From contig NZ_WWCL01000001.1 in assembly GCF_009857835.1 (NCBI RefSeq), forward strand, positions 434,001 to 498,000: a DNA stretch of 64,000 nucleotides. Direction: 5' to 3'. This DNA comes from Duganella fentianensis. GTDB lineage: Bacteria; Pseudomonadota; Gammaproteobacteria; Burkholderiales; Burkholderiaceae_D. The position numbers and the translations under genes are program-made. The notes beneath the pieces are model-generated. The model had not been told where the DNA came from, did no database searches, and saw nothing but the letters and a program-made list of their open reading frames with translations. Each line of letters opens with the position of its first letter. The first letter of the stretch is position 1. This document shows positions 9,362 through 17,200 of this stretch, in pieces.

Positions 9362-10207
9362 TCAAATAGGTAAAGCTTGCTGGAGATGGAAAAAACGGTT
9401 GGGCACCAGTTTGCCCATACCGTAGCGCTGTGCATGGGCCAGCGCGCCGACAGTATATTCCTGCGCCGTGGCCACGGCGTCAACCGCGTCGGCGCCGCGC
9501 GCCATGAAGGCGGCTATGGCAGCCGACAGTGTACCGCCGGCGCCGATGAAGGGGCCGGCCATGTGCTGCCAGGCGTCGTGGCTGAGCAGGCCGTCGGCGC
9601 CATACAGGGTGTTGGCCAGTGTGTTGGGTGCGGCGCTTTCGCCTTGCGCGGCAGCGGCGCTGGTGCCGGTGACCAGCACGAATTCGCAGCCCAGTGCCAG
9701 CAGGTGGTCGATGTCCGACTCCATGCTCTCGTCGCCGCCTTCGCGCCAGGTTTCGGCCAGCCGGCCCAGCTCCACCTGCGACAGCATCAGCAGGGTGGCT
9801 TGCGGCACCAGTAGCTGGCGCACAGCCGTCATGACTTCTTCGGCATCGTCATCGGACAGGGCCGGCAGGCGCGAACTGAAGGGATCGAGGATCAGTGGGG
9901 CATCGGGATAGTCGGACAGGATTTCCGCAATCGCGGCCACCTGCTCGACGTTGGTCAGCGCGCCCACCTTGAAGGCGGCCACGGTCATATCTTCCAGCAG
10001 CACGCGGGCCTGGTCGGAGACCCAGTCGGGATCGACTTCCTGCACGTCTTCGATGCGGGCACTGTCGCCGATCAGCAACGCGGTGGTGGTGCTCAGACCC
10101 GTGCAGGCCAGCGCGGAAAAAACCGCCAGATCGGCCTGCACACCGGTGGCGCCGGCCGGATCGGCGGCGCCAAAGCTTAATATCAAGGGAGAAGTTTGGA
10201 TTTGCAC
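9362..10207 (-). CDS. thiD: ThiD-like hydroxymethylpyrimidine/phosphomethylpyrimidine kinase, catalytic residue replaced
   Basis: The 281-residue protein belongs to the ribokinase fold and resembles ThiD, which phosphorylates HMP and HMP-phosphate for thiamin synthesis. The N-terminal substrate region ([16 protein letters not shown]) and AFKVGAL are diverged versions of the ThiD signatures AGSDPSGGAGIQAD and AVKIGML. The anion-hole loop reads GAGGTLSAA at 222-230. Classical ThiD has GTGCTLS and other ribokinases GAGD, so the catalytic Cys/Asp position is Gly225 here. The DNA supports this reading. Catalytic competence is therefore uncertain. The start is GTG. It precedes hemL and is divergent from the rubredoxin gene with 57 bases between them. 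Confidence 0.8.
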   Translation of the reverse strand: MQIQTSPLILSFGAADPAGATGVQADLAVFSALACTGLSTTTALLIGDSARIEDVQEVDPDWVSDQARVLLEDMTVAAFKVGALTNVEQVAAIAEILSDYPDAPLILDPFSSRLPALSDDDAEEVMTAVRQLLVPQATLLMLSQVELGRLAETWREGGDESMESDIDHLLALGCEFVLVTGTSAAAAQGESAAPNTLANTLYGADGLLSHDAWQHMAGPFIGAGGTLSAAIAAFMARGADAVDAVATAQEYTVGALAHAQRYGMGKLVPNRFFHLQQALPI

Positions 10208-10264
10208 GGCGGGTAGATTAAGATACCTGATTCAGCATTTTACTAGATTGAAGGGTAGGCCAAC

Positions 10265-10456
10265 GTGAGTAGCAATGAAACAACGCAGCCATTCAAGACG
10301 TGGATGTGCCTGATCTGCGGCTGGATCTACGACGAGCAGGCCGGCCTGCCGGATGAGGGCATCGCGCCCGGTACCCGCTGGGCCGATGTGCCGATGAACT
10401 GGAGCTGCCCGGAGTGCGGCGCGCGCAAGGACGATTTCGAGATGGTTGCCATCTGA
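10265..10456 (+). CDS. Rubredoxin
   Basis: This 63-residue one-iron electron carrier has the two CxxC ligand pairs that hold the Fe(SCys)4 centre, Cys15/Cys18 in MCLICGW and Cys48/Cys51 in CPECGA. The aromatic and acidic spacing between them is typical. Rubredoxins pass electrons in the cytosol to oxygenases or detoxification enzymes; no partner is encoded next to it. The start is GTG, preceded by GAAGGGTAGG, a reasonable ribosome-binding site. It is divergent from thiD and 82 bases ahead of pilG. Confidence 0.95.
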   Translation: MSSNETTQPFKTWMCLICGWIYDEQAGLPDEGIAPGTRWADVPMNWSCPECGARKDDFEMVAI

Positions 10457-10538
10457 TGTCGCCGGGCCGGGATTTACGCCGATGGCGCCCTGCCTATGCT
10501 ATGGTATGGCTATCCATCCAGTGTCTAGCGTGTAGCGT

Positions 10539-10958
10539 ATGACTGTCTCTCCGTCCGCTCAAAATCTGATCATCATGGTGATCGACGATAGCAACACCAT
10601 CCGTCGGTCGGCCGAGATTTTTCTGACGCAGGCCGGCTATCAAGTCGTGCTGGCCGAAGACGGCTTCGATGCGCTCGCCAAAATCGCCGATCATCAGCCG
10701 GCACTGGTGTTCTGCGACATACTGATGCCGCGCCTGGACGGCTACCAGACCTGCGCGCTGATCAAGAAAAGCGCCAGATTCCATGCCACGCCCGTGCTGC
10801 TGCTGTCTTCCAAGGATGGCCTGTTCGACCGCGCGCGCGGCAGTATGGTGGGCGCCGCCGCCTACCTGACCAAACCTTTTACCAAGGACAGCCTGCTGGC
10901 CGCCGTGCGCGAGCACACGGGCGCAGCGCCGGCCGCCGATCCGATAGTCGAGGCATAG
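10539..10958 (+). CDS. pilG: PilG-type single-domain response regulator of the pilus chemosensory system
   Basis: This 139-residue CheY-like receiver has the acidic pair Asp16-Asp17, the phosphoacceptor Asp60 in CDILMPRLDG and the conserved Lys112 in YLTKPF. There is no output domain. In the Pseudomonas Pil-Chp pathway PilG promotes type IV pilus extension after phosphorylation by ChpA. The position as first gene of pilG-pilH-pilI-pilJ-chpA supports the name. The ATG has only a weak Shine-Dalgarno sequence. Confidence 0.9.
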   Translation: MTVSPSAQNLIIMVIDDSNTIRRSAEIFLTQAGYQVVLAEDGFDALAKIADHQPALVFCDILMPRLDGYQTCALIKKSARFHATPVLLLSSKDGLFDRARGSMVGAAAYLTKPFTKDSLLAAVREHTGAAPAADPIVEA

Positions 10959-10959
10959 C

Positions 10960-11325
10960 ATGGCCATACACCACGTCCTGATTGTGGATGACTCGCCCAC
11001 TGAGCGTTATTACCTGAGCGATATCCTGGTACGGCAGGGCTATAGCGTGAGCACGGCCGAAACGGGCGAAGAAGCCATGCTGAAAATCCGCGCCAGCAAA
11101 CCGGACCTGATCCTGATGGATGTGGTGATGCCGGGGGCGAACGGTTTTCAGGTAACCCGCTCCATCGCTCGTGACCCGGAGTTGAAGGATGTGCCAGTCA
11201 TTATCTGCTCAAGCAAGAATCAGGAGACCGACAAGATCTGGGGTTTGCGGCAGGGCGCCTGCGCCTATCTGGTGAAACCGGTGGTAGCGGGCGAGCTGCT
11301 GGCGCAGATCGCCGCACTGGGCTGA
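10960..11325 (+). CDS. pilH: PilH-type single-domain response regulator
   Basis: This is the second CheY-like receiver of the operon, 121 residues, starting one base after pilG ends. Acidic residues Asp10-Asp11, phosphoacceptor Asp54 in LMDVVMPG and Lys106 in YLVKPV are present. The segment SSKNQETDKIWGLRQGA is characteristic of PilH. In Pseudomonas PilH opposes PilG, acting in pilus retraction or as a phosphate sink for the shared kinase; that role is taken from the family. Confidence 0.9.
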   Translation: MAIHHVLIVDDSPTERYYLSDILVRQGYSVSTAETGEEAMLKIRASKPDLILMDVVMPGANGFQVTRSIARDPELKDVPVIICSSKNQETDKIWGLRQGACAYLVKPVVAGELLAQIAALG

Positions 11326-11327
11326 AG

Positions 11328-11861
11328 ATGGAAGCCAGCATGCCGGAACGCCGCAGCCGTTTGCGCCAGTATCAGGTGCAGCTGCTGGAACGTATGCAGG
11401 CTGCGAAGACAGGGCCGGCCAGCACGGGCCGCGAACTGGGCGTGATGATAGGCGGGCGGCACTGCCTGCTGGACTTGACCCAGATCAGTGAAATCGTGCC
11501 GCTGCAGGCGCTGACGCCGGTGCCGCTGACGCAGCCATGGTATCTGGGGCTGGCCAATATCCGCGGCCAGCTGACGGGGGTGGTGGAACTGGCCAGCTAT
11601 CTGCATGGCCAGCTGCCGGCACCGACAGCGTCGGGCCAGCGTGACATTACGCTGTCACCTGCGCTGAAGCTGCATTGCGCTGTGCGGGTAGAAGCGGTGC
11701 TGGGCTTGCGCTATCTGGCGGATATGGTGGCGCAGGACGATGCAGCGCAGGCACCGCAGTGGTGCCGCCAGCAGTTCGAAGATAGCGAGGGCTGCCGCTG
11801 GAACCGGCTCGATCTGGCCCAGCTGGTACGCGAACCCGGCTTTCTGCAGGTAGGCTTATAA
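11328..11861 (+). CDS. pilI: PilI, CheW-like adaptor
   Basis: The 177-residue protein has a CheW-like fold (about 35-165) with the typical GLANIRGQLTGVVELASYL segment at about 68-86 that in CheW proteins surrounds the receptor/kinase docking surface. It should link the receptor PilJ to the kinase ChpA at the pole. It follows pilH by two bases. The ATG at 11328 overlaps a purine-rich GAAG; a second ATG at 11340 would shorten it by four residues. Confidence 0.87.
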   Translation: MEASMPERRSRLRQYQVQLLERMQAAKTGPASTGRELGVMIGGRHCLLDLTQISEIVPLQALTPVPLTQPWYLGLANIRGQLTGVVELASYLHGQLPAPTASGQRDITLSPALKLHCAVRVEAVLGLRYLADMVAQDDAAQAPQWCRQQFEDSEGCRWNRLDLAQLVREPGFLQVGL

Positions 11862-11882
11862 GAATTTTCAGGGATCAGGGAT

Positions 11883-11896
11883 GCTGCCCGGGCAGC
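11883..11896. repeat. Perfect 14-bp palindrome between pilI and pilJ
   Basis: The sequence GCTGCCCGGGCAGC is its own reverse complement and sits in the 70-base pilI-pilJ gap, 36 bases before the pilJ ATG. It could be a protein site or a chance GC-rich palindrome; nothing else supports a function. Confidence 0.35.
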
Positions 11897-11931
11897 GTCA
11901 GTGATGGTGATTGCAAGGAAAGGCGACCAAG

Positions 11932-14205
11932 ATGGGGATATTCTCGCGCGGCACCCGGCCAACCCAGCCAGCGGTGGACGATGCTGGCGGCGATACGCTG
12001 ATGATGGGACAGGAGCCGGCCGGGGCCAGCGAGGGGGATGCGCCTTTGCGTCTGCGCGATGCGCTGGTGTTGCGCACGCCGGCGGCGGCTGCGCCGCTCG
12101 ATGCGGGCGGCAGCTTCCGCCTGCCGCTGATCGGCCACCTGCCTGCCCAGCGTCAGCTCAGCATTCTGTCGACCACGCTGGCCCTGAGCCTTTTGCTGAG
12201 CGTGGGGGCGGTCGCCCTGAATACCATCCACAGTGGCTATCGCTCTACCCAGACCCAGGTGGCCAGCGATGCGCTGGTGCACTCGCAACGGATAGGCAAG
12301 GCGGCATCGAGTGCCGTGCAAGGCAGCGAGGAAGGCTTCCGCCAGCTGGAACAGAGCCGCAAGGAGCTCAATGGCGCCTTCCATCTGATGCTGCGCGGCG
12401 GCAGCTATCAGGGACGCGGACTGGGCGAACCTATCGAAGCGCTGGCCCCCACGGTCGCGGCAGCGCGCAAGCAGTGGCAGGCTTCCGATCTGGCCGCCGG
12501 CACTATCCTGTTGCTGAAGAAGGACCTGAGCGGCGTGGAAAAGACGCTCAAGGAATTGAACGCCATGTCGCCGGACCTGCTGCAGCGTACCGAGGAAGTG
12601 CTGGCGTTGAAGGTGCAGCAGGGTGGCACGCCGCGCGAAATTGCCGCACTGGGCAAACTGACCATGCTGACCCAGCGCATGAGCCGCAATGCTGGCGAAT
12701 TTCTCACCATGGGTGGCGTCAGTTCGGAAACGGCATTCCAGCTGGGGCGCGATACCACCGTGTTCCGCAATACGCTCGATGGCTTCCTGAACGGCAGCCC
12801 GGCGCTGGGACTGAGCGCCGTACATACGACGGAACTGCGGGAAAAGATCGCCGGTCTGAAAGCCGACTTCGAGGATTATCAGAAGCTGGTCGCGGGCATA
12901 CTCGACAAACTGGATAAATTCAGCGCGGCGAAAAATGCAGAGCAGCTGATTTTCAATGATAACGAGGCGCTGCGCCAGCGCCTGAGCGGCTTGCAACAGG
13001 CCTACCGCGCGGAACAGGATGCGCTGGGTCTGGCGTTCTGGCTGATGGTGGTGTGCGGTACGCTGACGCTGCTGCTGGCCGCTGCAATCGGCCGGGTGCT
13101 GCTGCTTGATTCGCTGCAGCGGGCCCGCAGTTCGGAGCGGCGCCGGCGCGAGGCCGAGGCCATGCGCCAGCAATCGCAGCAACAGGAAGAGCAGGCCAAG
13201 GCGGCCAATGCACAGAATCAGGCGGCGATTTTGCGCCTGATGAACGAACTGCAGGAAGTGGCCGATGGCGACCTGACCGTGCAGGCGACGGTATCGGAAG
13301 ACATCACGGGCGCAATCGCCGATTCCGTCAACTACACGGTGGAAGAGTTGCGCGGGTTGGTAGGGCGGGTGACGGAAACGGCCGTGCAGGTGACGCAGGC
13401 CTCCAGTCAGGCACAGAATATTTCCAGCGGCTTGCTGGCCGCTTCGCAGCAGCAGTCGCGCGAGATTATCGACGCTTCTGCTACGGTGGTGCAGATGGCG
13501 GACCAGATTAACGATGTGTCGCGTTCGGCCAGCGAATCGGCCGAGGTGGCGCGCCAGTCGGTCGCCGCAGCCCAGCAGGGTGCGACCGCGGTGGCCAATG
13601 CCATCAAAGGCATGCATGAAATCCGCGAGCAGATACAGGACACGTCCAAGCGCATCAAGCGGCTGGGCGAATCGTCGCAGGAGATCGGCGAGATTACCGA
13701 GCTGATTTCCGATATCACTGAACAGACCAATGTGCTGGCGCTGAATGCCGCCATTCAGGCTGCGTCGGCCGGCGAGGCCGGGCGTGGCTTCTCGGTGGTA
13801 GCCGAAGAAGTGCAGCGGCTGGCCGAGCGCTCTGCCGGAGCGGCCAAGCAGATCGGGGCACTGGTGCGCACCATCCAGACCGATACCCATGACGCCGTAG
13901 CGGCGATGGAAAAATCCACGCAGGGCGTGGTAGAAGGCGCACGCCTGTCCGATGCGGCCGGCGCCGCTCTGAACGACATTTCGCAAGTGTCGGACCGGTT
14001 GGCCGAACTGATTTCCGGCATTGCGCTGGCCACCAGCCAGCAGGCCACTTCGGCCAGCGGCGTGGCGCAGAATATCCAGCATATCCTGATGGTGACCGAG
14101 CAGACGCAGGAAGGTACCCAGCAGACCACTTTATCCATTCACAAGCTCTCAGTGCTGGCGCAGGAATTGAAGAATTCCGTCGCGCGCTTCCGCATCGCGA
14201 CCTGA
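11932..14205 (+). CDS. pilJ: PilJ, methyl-accepting chemoreceptor for type IV pili
   Basis: This 757-residue membrane receptor controls ChpA. Two membrane segments (about 76-98 and 365-387) bracket a helical periplasmic PilJ-type sensor region. A HAMP-like segment and a long coiled-coil signalling domain follow, with the kinase-contact tip [20 protein letters not shown] at about residues 596-615. The Ser and Gln variants in this tip fit PilJ rather than a flagellar receptor. I chose ATG 11932, preceded by AAGGAAAGG, over the TTG at 11911. chpA follows 29 bases downstream. A pilK-type methyltransferase gene, found at this point in Pseudomonas, is absent. Confidence 0.92.
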   Translation: MGIFSRGTRPTQPAVDDAGGDTLMMGQEPAGASEGDAPLRLRDALVLRTPAAAAPLDAGGSFRLPLIGHLPAQRQLSILSTTLALSLLLSVGAVALNTIHSGYRSTQTQVASDALVHSQRIGKAASSAVQGSEEGFRQLEQSRKELNGAFHLMLRGGSYQGRGLGEPIEALAPTVAAARKQWQASDLAAGTILLLKKDLSGVEKTLKELNAMSPDLLQRTEEVLALKVQQGGTPREIAALGKLTMLTQRMSRNAGEFLTMGGVSSETAFQLGRDTTVFRNTLDGFLNGSPALGLSAVHTTELREKIAGLKADFEDYQKLVAGILDKLDKFSAAKNAEQLIFNDNEALRQRLSGLQQAYRAEQDALGLAFWLMVVCGTLTLLLAAAIGRVLLLDSLQRARSSERRRREAEAMRQQSQQQEEQAKAANAQNQAAILRLMNELQEVADGDLTVQATVSEDITGAIADSVNYTVEELRGLVGRVTETAVQVTQASSQAQNISSGLLAASQQQSREIIDASATVVQMADQINDVSRSASESAEVARQSVAAAQQGATAVANAIKGMHEIREQIQDTSKRIKRLGESSQEIGEITELISDITEQTNVLALNAAIQAASAGEAGRGFSVVAEEVQRLAERSAGAAKQIGALVRTIQTDTHDAVAAMEKSTQGVVEGARLSDAAGAALNDISQVSDRLAELISGIALATSQQATSASGVAQNIQHILMVTEQTQEGTQQTTLSIHKLSVLAQELKNSVARFRIAT

Positions 14206-14234
14206 TGCGCCAGTATTGAAAGACCGAGGCAAGT

Positions 14235-17200
14235 ATGACCACAGCAGATTTTCCACCTCTTCCGCAGTTCGATACCGGCCCCCTGTCGTGGGTGATGGTA
14301 GAGATACGCGAAGCCCTGGCACGCTCGAAGACGGCACTGTTCGAAGCGGGCGGACGCGCGGCAGAAGATCAGGCCACCCAGTTGCAGCATGCGCGCTCGC
14401 ACCTGCATCAGGCGCACGGCGCGCTGCAGCTGGTGGATCTGGACGGACCGACCCAGCTGACCCGCCTGGCCGAAACCGCGCTGGACCGCTTCAAGGATGG
14501 CAGCCTGAAATGCACGACCGATCATGCACAAGTGGTGGCCGATGCGTATCAGGCGCTGGTGGAATACCTGCAGGAGCTGCTCGACGGTTCGCAGGTGCAG
14601 CCGCTGCGCCTGTTCCCCTACTATCAGGCTTTGCAGCAGATGCTGGGGGCGGAGCGCATCCATCCGGCCGATCTGTTCTATCCGCCCATGCAGCCGGCGC
14701 AACCCTTGCCGGTAGCCAGCGCGCCAGCGGCACCGGCTGATTACGCTGCCTACCGTGCCAGCTTCGAGAAGGCGCTGCTGCCGTATTTGCGCAGCACTGA
14801 TCTGGAACAGCAGCAGGAACATGCGGAAGGCTTGCTGGCGGCCGTGCAGTCGATTGCCGGCGCGCAGACGGATGTGCAGGCGCAGACCTTCTGGCGTGCC
14901 ATGCAGGCTTTCGCCGAACTGGTGGCAACGGGAAAACTGGCAGGCAGCCTGTATGTGAAGCAGCTGTTTGGTCTGATCAATCTGCAGATCCGCCGGCTTA
15001 GTCAGGGTAATCCGGCGCAGCCGGAAGGTATGCTGCGTGATGCGCTGTTCTTTGTCGCCTCGGCCGACACCACGCTGGCCTCCGACACGGTGCAGCAGAT
15101 CCGCAAAGGTTTTGCACTGGATGGGCAGGTACCGGCCAACTATGAGCAGAAGCGTTACGGCCGCATCGACAATGGCGCGCTGGCACATGCGCAGGCTGGC
15201 ATGACCAAGGCCAAGGCAGCGTGGGACCGGCTGGCAGCTGCCGAACATGATCCTGCGCTGGAGGCAGGCTTCAGCTCTGCGCTCGCGGACGTGGCGCGCG
15301 CTTCCGAGCAATTGAGTTTGCCGGCGCTGGGGGCGCTGATGCGCGAGCTGTCCAGCGTGGCCGACCATACGGCGCACGGCGGGCGCAGTGATGCGCTGGC
15401 GCTGGAAATCGCTTCGACGCTGCTGTTTGCCGAACATGGGCTGGCGCAGATCCGTCATCTGCCCGGCGACTTCGCGGCCCATGCCGATACGCTGGGCGCC
15501 CGTCTGCATGCGCTTGCCAGCGGTACGACGCCACCGCCTACGGGGCAATGGCAGGATGGTATCGCCGAGCATATGCAGCAGGACGATACGGTGGTGGCGC
15601 TGGCGCACGAGTTGAAGAATAGTCTGCGTCAGGTCGAGAAGACTTTGGATGAGTTCTATGCTGATGCCAGCCAGCGTGCAAGCTTGCTGGAACTCGATCC
15701 CGTGCTGCATCAGTTGCAGGGGGCACTGGCCGTGCTGGATCAGGATGACGCAACCCGTGCGGCGCAACATGTGCAGGCTACCGTGGCGGCGCTGGCGCAA
15801 GGCCGCAGCACGGGCAGCGATGCTGCGACGCTGGAAGAGGTGGCGCAGAATGTGGGCGCATTGGGCTTCTTCCTCGATATGCTGGGCCAGAATGCGGCTG
15901 CGGCACGTCAGCGCTTTGCTTTCGACGCCACGCTGGGGCGCTTCCGTTCCGTGCCATTCCGTAAGCTGGCCGCGGTCAGTAGTGTGCCAGTGCTGGATCA
16001 GGCGGTCAGCACTGCGCCGGCACCGCTGCAGTTAGTGCCGCCGATTGCGCCGGTTGCGGTGCAGGAAGAGGCGTCGCAGGCGGAATTGCTGGAGATTTTT
16101 GTCGCCGAGGCGCAGGAAGTGCTGCACACGGTTGGCGCCGCGCTGGCGCAGGGTGCACATGCGGGCGAAGCGGAACTGGCGACCTTGCGCCGTTCCTTCC
16201 ATACGCTCAAAGGCAGCGCGCGCATGGTGGCGCTGTTCCAGTTTGCCGATGCTGCCCATGCCGTGGAGCGGGTGCTGAATGTCTGGCTGGCAGAAGGCAA
16301 GCCTGCCACGACGGCATTGTTTGACATGCTGGAACTGGCGCACCGTGAAATGAAAGTCTGGGTAGGGGAGTTGGCCGCAAGTGGTACATCGGCGCTCGAT
16401 GGCACTGCTATTATCGCGGCCGCAGCGCGCTTGCAGCATGGTGGCGATGAAAGCGGCGCTGAAGTACAGGCCGCATCGGACGCCGTGGCAAGCGCAGAAG
16501 TCGAAGCCGACGCAGAAGCAGAAGCAGAAGCAGAAGCAGAAGCAGAAGCAGAGGCAGAGGCAGAGGCAGAGGCAGAGGCAGAGGCAGAGGCAGAAGAGAG
16601 TACCGCGATCGAAGTGGACGAGGTCGAGCCGTCGGAGCCGGCAGCGCCGCCGCGTCCAGCGCCTGCAGTCAGCGGGAATGTCATCGAATTCCCGACAATC
16701 GCGGCTGCTCCGCGCGACGACAATGTGAAACAGGTAGGCGAGCTGGAAATCCCGCTGCCGCTGTATAACATCTATCTGCACGAGACGGATGAACTGGTGC
16801 GTCTGCTGGCGCAGGATTTCGGCGAGTGGCGTCATGAGCCGCGCCGTCCCGTCAATCCGCAGGCCTTGCAGGCAGCGCATACGCTGGCCGGAACTTCCGG
16901 CACGGTGGGCTTTACTGCCTTGCGCGAGCTGGCGCTGGCACTGGAAGCCACGCTGGAAGCATTGTTGCCACCGGCTCCCCATCTGGATCAGGTGCAGCAT
17001 GATCTGCTGGACTTTACGATAGCCCGTATCCGCCAGATGCTGCAAAGCTTTGCCGCAGCAGAAATGCCGGCGGCGCAACCGGAGCTGATTGCGGCTCTGC
17101 GTGATCTGGCCGAACAACTGGCCGCCACGGCGCCTGCAGCAAGCCCCGATATCGAAGCGCGGCTCGACGATCTGGTGGCCGACACCATGGACAGCCTGAA

